From the NCBI GenBank assembly GCA_036785325.1, contig JAXIVH010000029.1, forward strand, positions 4,228,117 to 4,292,116: DNA of 64,000 bases, read 5' to 3'. The position numbers were made by a program, and so were the translations under genes. Each line of letters starts with the position of its first letter. Position 1 is the first letter of the stretch. The notes under the pieces are model-generated. The model searched no databases, was not told where the DNA came from, and saw only the letters and a program-made list of their open reading frames with translations. Below are positions 10,137 through 32,651 of this stretch, piece after piece. Source of the stretch: Urophycis tenuis. Lineage: Eukaryota > Chordata > Actinopteri > Gadiformes > Phycidae.

Positions 10137-11442
10137 CTTTTTCAAGTGTGAACTAGCCAAGCTCTGCCACAAATACAGGACAATGATAGACTTATAGCAG
10201 CCTTAAAACAGTACATATTAACTAGGAAACTCAAGGAGAAACAGCGAATCAACAGTGAACAAAATAGGGTAGTTACCTACCGTCCGTCTTCCAACAATCA
10301 AGAGAACGTCGAGTCAGTGGGTTTTAAATGTCGGCGCTGTTGTGTGTGAAAGATAGTTACAGACGCCAAGACCCGCCTCACGTTACTTCTGATTGGTTTA
10401 TATTGCGTGGTGCCTGCCGTGGTTGGTTAGATTTAGGCACAAAGGACTGATGGATTGGTCCGGATTGGTTATCTCGGTCAGTCAATTAGAGTTGAGAAAA
10501 GCGGAGAGGCCAACCAGGTGCTCAGCGGGAGGTAATCAAGAGTAGGTAGTGATCGGTGCTCTTGGATCAAGAGGAAAATGCAAAAAGATGGAGGATCCAG
10601 GCACTCGAGAGGAGGGTGAAGAATAAAAAAGCCTTTTATTTACTCATGGCTTAAAATATAGGATGCCAACGTGTTTCGAAGCAAAACTTCTTCATCAGGA
10701 CATCAGAGAGAGTCAATTAGAGTTACTCCTTACTCGAACTACGGCATGCCGCGAGGACCAAAGTTTATTATCATAAAAAAATATAGAGTATTGAATGGGG
10801 AGCGTGAGAAATGTCAAGTGTGGCGTGTGGTGTGAGATTGGGTCAAATTGCGTGACTGTCACACTCAAAAGCGTGACGCTTGGCAGCTCTGCATTTGAAA
10901 AAGCACACATGTTTGGAAATCACTTAAGTCTGTATAAGGCATAAAATAAGAAATAAGGCAAAAAAAAGTATTTATTTTGTACTTTTGAAAAATCTGTTAA
11001 CTAAGTAGCGTAATCTACATGCAGCTCAGTTCAAACAAAGGTTTAGAAATACTTAGAACAAATGCCCAAATTGAATTGCATATACATTGTAAACACTAAT
11101 CCTCAATTTTGTCGTGCCACCGTATTTTTATACTGTTGTACAATGACAATAAAGATTCTATTCTATTCTAAACAACAAACTCTGCTAAAAAGACATTTTA
11201 TTCAAACATTTGATGAAATGACAAAGTAAACGTTTTTATTCATCAAACCCGATGTAAAAGACATCTATATGATCGATATTGTTTGAATATATAAAGTATA
11301 AACAATAAAACTAAATTAGACACACCCAAAGCACAACAAACACATTCTGGAAAGTACTCGAAATACTAATTGTACCCTGAGCCTGAGACATTAACACATT
11401 CGAGCAACCCAAACACGCAGTACAGTTGCAAGTAATCTGTGC

Positions 11443-11497
11443 TTAGTAACCGTACCCGCGGTGACCATATCCGTCTGGGTCGTGTTCGTGGTACCCA
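11443..11497 (-). pseudogene. ccdc80: ccdc80 last-exon fragment fused to atg3 intron 3 (units A/B)
   Basis: Same fusion at the same base as the copy at 5491/5492. Stop codon at 11443-11445, poly(A) signal of the following 3' UTR at 11235-11240. Confidence 0.9.
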
Positions 11498-11534
11498 GGC
11501 TTGCTGCCCTCCCAGTCGATGAGCAGTCACTCAC

Positions 11535-12162
11535 CATTTCCAGGTCGGACAGTGGTGGACTAAATGATCACCGGCAGCTATAAACTAATGAGGAGGAAGG
11601 GACATAGGGTTAATGACTAACGACACAAATAAAATGTCACGATGCGTGGCCCCGTCTAATACATTTGCCAATATATTAAGTACAAGCTTTCACTTTAGAG
11701 TGTTCTCACCTCTTCCGGTGTAATTACTCCGGTTTCTTTGAATTTAGATTCCTTTGAGTCAAACAGAACACAGAACGATGGGTAAGAATGTGTCATCTCT
11801 GAGTGTGTGTATTTTGACAGCGTTTAAGCATTACGCCCGGTGAACTGGCCCCGACCCTGTACATCACAACCATGCAAGTTATGAGCTTATTTCATGTTGA
11901 CGTGAACAATCGGGGATCAGTATAAATGCCCACAGATGCCCGCCCTCTGATGCATAAAGCTTTACCGTTGTCTAGCTACTAAAAATCGAGTAAAAATTCG
12001 TGTCAACATCGTGGGTTGCCATGACCAGCATGTTTGTGCGTGTGAGGTGGTGCTCAAAGCTAGACATTTCTCCGAGCTAATCTTTCTTACCTTAAGAACT
12101 GGAGTGAGAAACTCTGCCACGCCTAGGGCCGTACCTTTCACTGAGTTAATCACGTTCTGCAT
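11535..12162 (-). CDS. atg3: atg3 exons 1-3, unit B, 3'-truncated gene copy
   Basis: Exon 1 is 12091-12162, exon 2 is 11710-11751, exon 3 is 11535-11584, all minus with intact splice borders. The frame is open from ATG through 54 whole codons plus two bases. It covers the membrane-sensing N-terminal helix and the first part of the E2-like fold, but not the ATG8-accepting cysteine. If exon 3 has no partner to splice to, translation ends two codons later at TGA (11531-11533), giving a 55-residue peptide. The exon 3 donor could still splice over the ccdc80 fragment into exons further left. Which occurs needs RNA data. Confidence 0.85.
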
Positions 12163-12480
12163 CGCGTAAATATTCTCTTATGTTTGGACAAAATACGATC
12201 CTATCCGAACAACGTGACGATAAACACAATTATCGAGTGAGGAGTGTCACTGCAGGTCACATGATCTGTCAGACAACGATCGCTTCCGCTATTGAATTCT
12301 CGCGAGAACATCATTATTTCGGTTTGTATACAAAAGGCAGGAAACGTATAGCGCAACTTTGACAGCACACAATTTAATGTTTTGTTGTTGTATTAAGCAG
12401 GACAGTACGCTTAAGTATTTCAACCATTCAATCAAACTAAAGCAAAGGCTATTTAGCAATACTATTTCAGGTCTGCCAAG
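12163..12480 (-). promoter_or_regulatory. atg3: atg3 promoter region, unit B
   Basis: TCTCGCGAGA at 12298-12307 and TCACATGA at 12257-12264 are both kept, upstream of the ATG at 12162. Confidence 0.7.
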
Positions 12481-13340
12481 TAGGGCTGTTAAGTTCTAGT
12501 CGACCGGTCGACTTATTGAAATTATTAAAAATTCTGATTGGTCGATTATTTGCCGTGTTAATTTCATTCGGTCTATGGTTAATTTCATCAGGAGGAAAGC
12601 ACCAAGTGCTAACGCGGGTGTTTTCAGAGCACCCCTGTTTCACAGTTAACAGCCTGTCAGAGAACATCCCCCTTGTTTTCACTATTTTGGATTAGCCCAA
12701 CCCACTAGAGACAGGTAGATTGACGTTCCACGTTATTCAACGTCCGGTGGTTTGCCAAATATTTTTTTTATTTTGAGCGTTTCATTTACAGTGAGTCATC
12801 CTCTACCGTCTGGCCATATACCATGTCAAAGACATCGGCAGTGTGGCAGAATTTTACCTGCTTGAGACAAAACAAATAGAAGAGACGCACACAGGAAGAA
12901 ACATCGCTGCACGACTATCTGAAGTTGTTGATTCCTTTCAAATTCCAGAGGAAAAGTGTCTGTTGTGTGTGACAACGCTGCTAACATGGCACTCTGTGTT
13001 GAAACACTAAAGGAGTAACACCAATGGTTGGAGATGCAAGGCTTCAGGTGCGCCGGGCACACTTTGCAGCCGTGTATTAATGCTGCGCTCAAACAAGTGA
13101 CAATTAGTCGCGCCGTGGCTGCTGCGCGTCAACTTGTGGCACATTAAGGAGCACAAAGCCCAAAATGGGCTAAAACAGAAACAGGAGCAGCAAAATGTCC
13201 CATCAGTATATTTTCGGAATCATGGGCTATTGTATTGCGCAGATGCACGTGATGCAAAACGCTGTCAAAGCCCCACCCCAATTAGTCGAAATTCTGATGT
13301 TTAAGTCGACCAAGAATTTCTTTGGTTGATTACAGCCCTA
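12481..13340 (+). mobile_element. Non-autonomous hAT element, unit B
   Basis: Third copy of the same insertion, with CTGCCAAG on both sides (12473-12480 and 13341-13348). Confidence 0.88.
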
Positions 13341-13670
13341 CTGCCAAGTTTCAACACATGAGTGAAACCTTATTGAGATGATGCGTTTCGCCTAAAAAAT
13401 GTGGCCTTTTTTAACGTCGATTTATGTCCTCACCTCCATACCAGCGGCTCTCCCTGCACTGTGGCTAGTCTTGATTAACCAGAAATTAGAAATGAAAATT
13501 GTAACAAGAATTTTGACAAAATACATTTATTTGTCAATAAATGCCCCCACACTGTGGAATCAGCACAGTTAATTAAACAAAATTAAACAAATTATTTGTT
13601 TAATTTCAACCAACTCTCCAATAATAAAAAAGGGGGAAGTAAGAGTGTATGTAAAGTGAGTCAGTGTAAA

Positions 13671-14456
13671 TGGGGGGGGGGGGGGGGGGGGGCCACCTCT
13701 GAGAAGAGGTGTGCCTTTAATAGCTTCTTGAAGTGGGGGGGGGGGGGGGGGGGGCACACCTCTGAGAAGAGGTGTGCCTTTAGTAGCTTCTTGAAGTGGA
13801 GGGGGGGGGGGGGGGGCACACCTCTGAGAAGAGGTGTGCCTTTAATAGCTTCTTGAAGTGGAGGGGGGGGGGGGGGGGGCTGTAGCGAAGGTCTCCCGAA
13901 CTCGGGTCTCCGGGCAACTTGACCGAAACACCAAAGAGCCAGGCCCTTTGGCATGGCAGCCAGAGCGCATGGTCAACTGTGGTGACGGAACTCCGTCACA
14001 CTGCCTTCCCCTTCGGGAAGCGCACCCATGCGCTTCACGCCCACAGGCGTCCCTCACGCATCATCCCGCCGACTTCTCCCATCCAGGGTGCCCCACACAA
14101 GTGCTTCACCCATCTCTGGGGTCCCTCGCACAGGGGTCCACCTATCCTGGGGGTCCCTCATACGGCTCACATTCCAGGTGCGCCTCCGATGGCCTCACGG
14201 CAAGCCATCCCACTTCTGACACCATTTGTAGCGAAGGGACAAGGCAGTCCCCCCACCCGGTCTTGAACTCGGGTCTCCGGGGCACCAAACCAGCAACTTG
14301 ACCGAAACACCAAAGAGCCAGGCTCTTTGGCATGGCAGCCAGAGCGCATGGTCAACTGTGGTGACGGGCACTCCGTCACAGGGGCACACCTCTAAAGGTG
14401 TGCCTTTAGTAGCTTCTTGAAGGGTTCCACTGAAGTGGAGGGGGGGGGGGGGGGGC
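13671..14456 (-). repeat. G-run/hairpin minisatellite, unit B, split by a TRIM
   Basis: As in unit A, with one more hairpin module before the insertion at 13881-14380. Confidence 0.75.
13881..14380 (-). mobile_element. TRIM-like miniature LTR retrotransposon, unit B
   Basis: Same insertion at the same site as in unit A, also 500 bp and with the same short and long LTR pair. Units 0 and C have no trace of it, so it entered the lineage of units A and B after that lineage separated from units 0 and C. Confidence 0.78.
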
Positions 14457-14778
14457 ACACCTGGGGCACAGCAGATGTGTAGGTAGAGCTGATTCCACAG
14501 TGTGGGGGCGGACACACAGAAGGCCCTGTCCCCAAAGGTCTTGAGTCTGGTGCGGGGGGTTGCCAGCTGGTCATTAGCAGAGGACCTGAGTGACCGCAGG
14601 GGGGTGTAAGGATGGAGGAGGTCAGAGAGGTAGCGGGGGCCAGAGCATGTAGGGACTTGAAGGTGAGTAGGAGGATTTTGAACTTGATCCGGGATTTGAC
14701 TGGTAACCAGTGGAGCTGCATCAGGGTGGGGGTCATCTTCAACGTCATGATGGATGAAAGAGTTCCCCCAGGAGCCAA
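14457..14778 (-). mobile_element. LINE reverse-transcriptase C-terminal fragment, unit B
   Basis: Same as in unit A. Confidence 0.65.
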
Positions 14779-14787
14779 ACTTTCGGG

Positions 14788-15719
14788 TTATGGTTTTGGT
14801 TGAAGCTCTGCAGTAGGGGCATCTGAAGCGTTCTTTGAGCAATGGGCTGAAGTGATCGGCTACTGCAAATGGCACATTGTGTTCCACCATTGACACTGCT
14901 ACCTTTACCTCAGCTCCCATTGTCTGCAACAGAGATTAGGTAATTAAAAAGCAAATCATTTAAAGACAATAAAACATTAAGTGTTTTTTGATTGAAAGTC
15001 TTAGCAGCAGAGACAAGGTTGATAGAAAAACACCATTACATACAAAAATAATCAAATGAACATTAGATTAGACAAAATATGCGTTTCATTTACTATGTAT
15101 TTATGCTGATATAACCTAAAAGTGCAATTCAGCTACTAGCAGTGTCCATAACACTGGTAGTAGCTGAATAGCATGTAGTACCTTGACTTCCTGAGCTGTC
15201 AGTGGCTGGGCCATAATATGGTGCAATGCCGGCTGTTGACTGTACTGCCTGTTCTTTGGTAATAGAAATAGAAATACTTTATTAATCCCAAGCTGGGAAA
15301 TTGCAATGTAGCAGCAGCATTAAATTACACAGAATAGATGCAATTAGAAATAAAAAAGTGTATGTAAAAATAAAATATATATATTAAAAATATAAATATA
15401 AAATATAAACTAAAACTAAATAAAAACTAAATATAATCTAAACTAAACAATAAATAATAAATGCAATGTACAATGCGCTTTGCTTTTTATATGCCTTGTG
15501 ACATCTGCCTTTCCTTGATGGGCACAGCTGTTCTCGTGTCTGCATATAGAGCACCAAAAGTAGGAGGTGGTTGTGCCTAGTGATGAAGGGCCATTCTGCT
15601 GTCCACTCCCTTTTAAAAGTGCACCTGTAGATGGCTGCTCCACTCTTGGCTTTCTGCTTCACTTCCACATCTTTGTCCTCGTTCTCTTCTGATCTCTCTT
15701 GATCTCCTGTGGCGCTCAC
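14788..15719 (-). pseudogene. hAT-like zinc-finger transposase relic, unit B
   Basis: Same segments and frameshift as in unit A. Confidence 0.55.
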
Positions 15720-16068
15720 ATTTTCAGGGGGTGCATAAGGGGGGCGGCTCTCACTGGCACTGCCAAGAATGACAGCAGATCTCTCTGCTGCCTCTTACCT
15801 ATCTTTCAAAAGATAAATACATGTTACTGTGTGATTGAATACTGTTTTACAATGGTTCTCAAAGTGGATTCCAGGGACTCAGTGGGTTCCTTTAGGGTGG
15901 TCTAAATGGACACTTACAAGGTCTGTAAGTCTGACAGTGTACAAATTGAACCAAATAGACCTCAATGGGTCCTTTTGGTTCTTTTTGTACACTGTCAAGA
16001 GTTAAGGACAGACCTTGAAATTTAGAATTTTGAGGAACACTGCTTTGGGGGGGGGGGGGTCTAAATTG

Positions 16069-16251
<183 letters not shown>

Positions 16252-17557
16252 CTTTTTCAAGTGTGAACTAGCCAAGCTCTGCCACAAATACAGGACAATG
16301 ATAGACTTATAGCAGCCTTAAAACAGTACATATTAACTAGGAAACTCAAGGAGAAACAGCGAATCAACAGTGAACAAAATAGGGTAGTTACCTACCGTCC
16401 GTCTTCCAACAATCAAGAGAACGTCGAGTCAGTGGGTTTTAAATGTCGGCGCTGTTGTGTGTGAAAGATAGTTACAGACGCCAAGACCCGCCTCACGTTA
16501 CTTCTGATTGGTTTATATTGCGTGGTGCCTGCCGTGGTTGGTTAGATTTAGGCACAAAGGACTGATGGATTGGTCCGGATTGGTTATCTCGGTCAGTCAA
16601 TTAGAGTTGAGAAAAGCGGAGAGGCCAACCAGGTGCTCAGCGGGAGGTAATCAAGAGTAGGTAGTGATCGGTGCTCTTGGATCAAGAGGAAAATGCAAAA
16701 AGATGGAGGATCCAGGCACTCGAGAGGAGGGTGAAGAATAAAAAAGCCTTTTATTTACTCATGGCTTAAAATATAGGATGCCAACGTGTTTCGAAGCAAA
16801 ACTTCTTCATCAGGACATCAGAGAGAGTCAATTAGAGTTACTCCTTACTCGAACTACGGCATGCCGCGAGGACCAAAGTTTATTATCATAAAAAAATATA
16901 GAGTATTGAATGGGGAGCGTGAGAAATGTCAAGTGTGGCGTGTGGTGTGAGATTGGGTCAAATTGCGTGACTGTCACACTCAAAAGCGTGACGCTTGGCA
17001 GCTCTGCATTTGAAAAAGCACACATGTTTGGAAATCACTTAAGTCTGTATAAGGCATAAAATAAGAAATAAGGCAAAAAAAAGTATTTATTTTGTACTTT
17101 TGAAAAATCTGTTAACTAAGTAGCGTAATCTACATGCAGCTCAGTTCAAACAAAGGTTTAGAAATACTTAGAACAAATGCCCAAATTGAATTGCATATAC
17201 ATTGTAAACACTAATCCTCAATTTTGTCGTGCCACCGTATTTTTATACTGTTGTACAATGACAATAAAGATTCTATTCTATTCTAAACAACAAACTCTGC
17301 TAAAAAGACATTTTATTCAAACATTTGATGAAATGACAAAGTAAACGTTTTTATTCATCAAACCCGATGTAAAAGACATCTATATGATCGATATTGTTTG
17401 AATATATAAAGTATAAACAATAAAACTAAATTAGACACACCCAAAGCACAACAAACACATTCTGGAAAGTACTCGAAATACTAATTGTACCCTGAGCCTG
17501 AGACATTAACACATTCGAGCAACCCAAACACGCAGTACAGTTGCAAGTAATCTGTGC

Positions 17558-17612
17558 TTAGTAACCGTACCCGCGGTGACCATATCCGTCTGGGTCGTGT
17601 TCGTGGTACCCA
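17558..17612 (-). pseudogene. ccdc80: ccdc80 last-exon fragment fused to atg3 intron 3 (units B/C)
   Basis: Third identical fusion. Stop codon at 17558-17560, poly(A) signal at 17350-17355. That the breakpoint is shared to the base shows all units descend from one original junction. Confidence 0.9.
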
Positions 17613-17649
17613 GGCTTGCTGCCCTCCCAGTCGATGAGCAGTCACTCAC

Positions 17650-18277
17650 CATTTCCAGGTCGGACAGTGGTGGACTAAATGATCACCGGCAGCTATAAAC
17701 TAATGAGGAGGAAGGGACATAGGGTTAATGACTAACGACACAAATAAAATGTCACGATGCGTGGCCCCGTCTAATACATTTGCCAATATATTAAGTACAA
17801 GCTTTCACTTTAGAGTGTTCTCACCTCTTCCGGTGTAATTACTCCGGTTTCTTTGAATTTAGATTCCTTTGAGTCAAACAGAACACAGAACGATGGGTAA
17901 GAATGTGTCATCTCTGAGTGTGTGTATTTTGACAGCGTTTAAGCATTACGCCCGGTGAACTGGCCCCGACCCTGTACATCACAACCATGCAAGTTATGAG
18001 CTTATTTCATGTTGACGTGAACAATCGGGGATCAGTATAAATGCCCACAGATGCCCGCCCTCTGATGCATAAAGCTTTACCGTTGTCTAGCTACTAAAAA
18101 TCGAGTAAAAATTCGTGTCAACATCGTGGGTTGCCATGACCAGCATGTTTGTGCGTGTGAGGTGGTGCTCAAAGCTAGACATTTCTCCGAGCTAATCTTT
18201 CTTACCTTAAGAACTGGAGTGAGAAACTCTGCCACGCCTAGGGCCGTACCTTTCACTGAGTTAATCACGTTCTGCAT
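17650..18277 (-). CDS. atg3: atg3 exons 1-3, unit C, 3'-truncated gene copy
   Basis: Exon 1 is 18206-18277, exon 2 is 17825-17866, exon 3 is 17650-17699, minus strand. Coding bases match unit B, with normal ATG and Leu in exon 3. This is the atg3 start nearest intact ccdc80, about 4.9 kb downstream of the ccdc80 stop, so the ancestral order ccdc80 then atg3 on the same strand is kept here. The copy breaks in intron 3 at 17613 and runs into a ccdc80 last-exon fragment with its own poly(A) signals. Human ATG3 and CCDC80 are also near neighbours, which supports the assignment. Confidence 0.86.
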
Positions 18278-18595
18278 CGCGTAAATATTCTCTTATGTTT
18301 GGACAAAATACGATCCTATCCGAACAACGTGACGATAAACACAATTATCGAGTGAGGAGTGTCACTGCAGGTCACATGATCTGTCAGACAACGATCGCTT
18401 CCGCTATTGAATTCTCGCGAGAACATCATTATTTCGGTTTGTATACAAAAGGCAGGAAACGTATAGCGCAACTTTGACAGCACACAATTTAATGTTTTGT
18501 TGTTGTATTAAGCAGGACAGTACGCTTAAGTATTTCAACCATTCAATCAAACTAAAGCAAAGGCTATTTAGCAATACTATTTCAGGTCTGCCAAG
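18278..18595 (-). promoter_or_regulatory. atg3: atg3 promoter region, unit C
   Basis: TCTCGCGAGA at 18413-18422 and TCACATGA at 18372-18379, upstream of the ATG at 18277. This is the first atg3 promoter met after the ccdc80 poly(A) signals when reading the minus strand. Confidence 0.7.
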
Positions 18596-19455
18596 TAGGG
18601 CTGTTAAGTTCTAGTCGACCGGTCGACTTATTGAAATTATTAAAAATTCTGATTGGTCGATTATTTGCCGTGTTAATTTCATTCGGTCTATGGTTAATTT
18701 CATCAGGAGGAAAGCACCAAGTGCTAACGCGGGTGTTTTCAGAGCACCCCTGTTTCACAGTTAACAGCCTGTCAGAGAACATCCCCCTTGTTTTCACTAT
18801 TTTGGATTAGCCCAACCCACTAGAGACAGGTAGATTGACGTTCCACGTTATTCAACGTCCGGTGGTTTGCCAAATATTTTTTTTATTTTGAGCGTTTCAT
18901 TTACAGTGAGTCATCCTCTACCGTCTGGCCATATACCATGTCAAAGACATCGGCAGTGTGGCAGAATTTTACCTGCTTGAGACAAAACAAATAGAAGAGA
19001 CGCACACAGGAAGAAACATCGCTGCACGACTATCTGAAGTTGTTGATTCCTTTCAAATTCCAGAGGAAAAGTGTCTGTTGTGTGTGACAACGCTGCTAAC
19101 ATGGCACTCTGTGTTGAAACACTAAAGGAGTAACACCAATGGTTGGAGATGCAAGGCTTCAGGTGCGCCGGGCACACTTTGCAGCCGTGTATTAATGCTG
19201 CGCTCAAACAAGTGACAATTAGTCGCGCCGTGGCTGCTGCGCGTCAACTTGTGGCACATTAAGGAGCACAAAGCCCAAAATGGGCTAAAACAGAAACAGG
19301 AGCAGCAAAATGTCCCATCAGTATATTTTCGGAATCATGGGCTATTGTATTGCGCAGATGCACGTGATGCAAAACGCTGTCAAAGCCCCACCCCAATTAG
19401 TCGAAATTCTAATGTTTAAGTCGACCAAGAATTTATTTGGTTGATTACAGCCCTA
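18596..19455 (+). mobile_element. Non-autonomous hAT element, unit C
   Basis: Fourth copy of the same insertion, with CTGCCAAG at 18588-18595 and 19456-19463. A substitution near 19434 sets it apart from the other units. Confidence 0.88.
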
Positions 19456-19730
19456 CTGCCAAGTTTCAACACATGAGTGAAACCTTATTGAGATGATGCG
19501 TTTCGCCTAAAAAATGTGGCCTTTTTTAACGTCGATTTATGTCCTCACCTCCATACCAGCGGCTCTCCCTGCACTGTGGCTAGTCTTGATTAACCAGAAA
19601 TTAGAAATGAAAATTGTAACAAGAATTTTGACAAAATACATTTATTTGTCAATATTTAATTTCAACCAACTCTCCAATAATAAAAAAAAAGGGGGAAGTA
19701 AGAGTGTATGTAAAGTGAGTCAGTGTAAAT

Positions 19731-19846
19731 GGGGGGGGGGGGGGGGGCACCTCTGAGAAGAGGTGTGCCTTTAGTAGCTTCTTGAAGTGGAGGGGGGGGG
19801 CACACCTCTGAGAAGAGGTGTGTCTTTAATAGCTTCTTGAAGTGGA

Positions 19847-19877
<31 letters not shown>

Positions 19878-20205
19878 CCTCTAAAGGTGTGCCTTTAGTA
19901 GCTTCTTGAAGGGTTCCACTGAAGTGGAGGGGGGGGGGGGGGGCACACCTGGGGCACAGCAGATGTGTAGGTAGAGCTGATTCCACAGGGGCACACCTCT
20001 GAGAAGGGGGGAGTAAGAGTGTATGTAAAGTGAGTCAGTGTAAATGGGGGGGGGGGGGGGGGGGCACACCTCAAAGAAGAGGTGTGCCTTTAGTAGCTTC
20101 TTGAATTGGAGGGGGGGGGGCACACCTCTGAGAAGAGGTGTGCCTTTAGTAGCTTCTTGAAGGGTTCCACTGAAGTGGAGGGGGGGGGGGGGGGGGGGGG
20201 GGGGG
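19731..20205 (-). repeat. G-run/hairpin minisatellite, unit C
   Basis: Same module order as unit 0, including the inner duplicated block (gagtaagagtgtatg...) and the variant module with TTGAATTGGA. No TRIM. Confidence 0.75.
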
Positions 20206-20526
20206 CACACCTGGGGCACAGCAGATGTGGAGGTAGAGCTGATTCCAGTGTGGGGGCGGACACACAGAAGGCCCTGTCCCCAAAGGTCTTGAGTCTGGTG
20301 CGGGGGGTTGCCAGCTGGTCATTAGCAGAGGACCTGAGTGACCGCAGGGGGGTGTAAGGATGGAGGAGGTCAGAGAGGTAGCGGGGGCCAGAGCATGTAG
20401 GGACTTGAAGGTGAGTAGGAGGATTTTGAACTTGATCCGGGATTTGACTGGTAACCAGTGGAGCTGCATCAGGGTGGGGGTCATCTTCAACGTCATGATG
20501 GATGAAAGAGTTCCCCCAGGAGCCAA
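20206..20526 (-). mobile_element. LINE reverse-transcriptase C-terminal fragment, unit C
   Basis: Same fragment. It has the full-length YLSDLL segment but shares TTTTGG with unit 0 near 20535, where A and B have TTATGG. Confidence 0.65.
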
Positions 20527-20535
20527 ACTTTCGGG

Positions 20536-21485
20536 TTTTGGTTTTGGTTGAAGCTCTGCAGTAGGGGCATCTGAAGCGTTCTTTGAGCAATGGGCTGAAG
20601 TGATCGGCTACTGCAAATGGCACATTGTGTTCCACCATTGACACTGCTACCTTTACCTCAGCTCTCATTGTCTGCAACAGAGATTAGGTAATTAAAAAGC
20701 AAATCATTTAAAGACAATAAAACATTAAGTGTTTTTTGATTGAAAGTCTTAGCAGCAGAGTCAAGGTTGATAGAAAAACACCATTACATACAAAAATAAT
20801 CAAATGAACATTAGTTTAGACAAAATATGCGTTTCATTTACTATGTATTTATGCTGATATAACCTAAAAGTGCAATTCAGCTACTAGCAGTGTCCATAAC
20901 ACTGGTAGTAGCTGAATAGCATGTAGTACCTTGACTTCCTGAGCTGTCAGTGGCTGGGCCATAATATGGTGCAATGCCGGCTGTTGACTGTACTGCCTGT
21001 TCTTTGGTAATAGAAATAGAAATACTTTATTAATCCCAAGCTGGGAAATTGCAATGTAGCAGCAGCATTAAATTACACAGAATAGATGCAATTAGAAATA
21101 AAAAAGTGTATGTAAAAATAAAATATATATATATATTAAAAATATAAATATAAAATATAAACTAAACTAAATAAACTAAAAATGTAAACTAAATATAATC
21201 TAAACAAAACAATAAATAAATAATAAATGCAATGTACAATGCGCTTTGCTTTTTATATGCCTTGTGACATCTGCCTTTCCTTGATGGGCACAGCTGTTCT
21301 CGTGTCTGCATATAGAGCACCAAAAGTAGGAGGTGGTTGTGCCTAGTGATGAAGGGCCATTCTGCTGTCCACTCCCTTTTAAAAGTGCACCTGTAGATGG
21401 CTGCTCCACTCTTGGCTTTCTGCTTCACTTCCACATCTTTGTCCTCGTTCTCTTCTGATCTCTCTTGATCTCCTGTGGCGCTCAC
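20536..21485 (-). pseudogene. hAT-like zinc-finger transposase relic, unit C
   Basis: Same segments, with a slightly longer AT-rich stretch near 21125-21225. Confidence 0.55.
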
Positions 21486-21840
21486 ATTTTCAGGGGGTGC
21501 ATAAGGGGGGGGCTCTCACTGGCACTGCCAAGAATGACAGCATATCTCTCTGCTGCCTCTTACCTATCTTTCAAAAGATAAATACATGTTACTGTGTGAT
21601 TGAATACTGTTTTACAATGGTTCTCAAAGTGGATTCCAGGGACTCAGTGGGTTCCTTTAGGGTGGTCTAAATGGACACTTACAAGGTCTGTAACTATGAC
21701 AGTGTACAAATGGAACCAAATAGACCTCAATGGGTCCTTTTTGTACACTGTCAAGAGTTAAGGACAGACCTTGAAATTTAGAATTTTGAGAAACACTGCT
21801 TTGGGGGGGGGGGGGGGGGGGGGGGGGGGGTCTAAATTGA

Positions 21841-21849
21841 ACACACACA

Positions 21850-21880
<31 letters not shown>
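21841..21880. repeat. (CA)n microsatellite, unit C, 40 bp with one CCC interruption
   Basis: Shortest tract, preceded by a very long G run (21803-21830) and followed by GTCG as in unit 0. Confidence 0.97.
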
Positions 21881-22915
21881 GTCGCTTTTTCAAGTGTGAA
21901 CTAGCCAAGCTCTGCCACAAATACAGGACAATGATAGACTTATAGCAGCCTTAAAACAGTACATATTAACTAGGAAACTCAAGGAGAAACAGCGAATCAA
22001 CAGTGAACAAAATAGGGTAGTTACCTACCGTCCGTCTTCCAACAATCAAGAGAACGTCGAGTCAGTGGGTTTTAAATGTCGGCGCTGTTGTGTGTGAAAG
22101 ATAGTTACAGACGCCAAGACCCGCCTCACGTTACTTCTGATTGGTTTATATTGCGTGGTGCCTGCCGTGGTTGGTTAGATTTAGGCACAAAGGACTGATG
22201 GATTGGTCCGGATTGGTTATCTCGGTCAGTCAATTAGAGTTGAGAAAAGCGGAGAGGCCAACCAGGTGCTCAGCGGGAGGTAATCAAGAGTAGGTAGTGA
22301 TCGGTGCTCTTGGATCAAGAGGAAAATGCAAAAAGATGGAGGATCCAGGCACTCGAGAGGAGGGTGAAGAATAAAAAAGCCTTTTATTTACTCATGGCTT
22401 AAAATATAGGATGCCAACATGTTTCGAAGCAAAACCTCTTCATCAGGACATCAGAGAAAGTCTCGAACTACGGCATGCTGCGAGGACCAAAGTTTATACT
22501 CATAAAAAAATATAGAGTATTGAATGGGGAGCGTGAGAAATGTCAAGTGTGGCGTGTGGTGTGAGATTGGGTCAAATTGCGTGACTGTCACACTCAAAAG
22601 CGTGACGCTTGGCAGCTCTGCATTTTAAAAAGCACACATGTTTGGAAATCACTTAAGTCTGTCTAAAGAAAAACAGGGCAAAAAAAGTATTTATTTTGTA
22701 CTTTTGAAAAATCTGTTAACTAAGTAGCGTAATCTACATGCAGCTCAGTTCAAACAAAGGTTTAGAAATACTTAGAACAAATGCCCAAATTGAATTGCAT
22801 ATACATTGTAAACACTAATCCTCAATTTTGTCGTGCCACCGTATTTTTATACTGTTGTACAATGACAATAAAGATTCTATTCTATTCTAAATAACAAACT
22901 CTGCTAAAAAGACAT

Positions 22916-22959
22916 TTTATTCAAACATTTGATGAAATGACAAAGTAAACGTTTTTATT
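22916..22959 (-). terminator. ccdc80: ccdc80 poly(A) signals
   Basis: Two AATAAA hexamers on the minus strand (22954-22959 and 22916-22921), about 205 and 245 bases past the stop codon. The same pair is present in every array unit. Confidence 0.65.
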
Positions 22960-23161
22960 CATCAAACCCGATGTAAAAGACATCTATATGATCGATATTG
23001 TTTGAATATATAAAGTATAAACAATAAAACTAAATTAGACACACCCAAAGCACAACAAACACATTCTGGAAAGTACTCGAAATACTAATTGTACCCTGAG
23101 CCTGAGACATTAACACATTCGAGCAACCAAAACAAGCAGTACAGTTGCAAGTAATCTGTGC

Positions 23162-32651
<9,490 letters not shown>

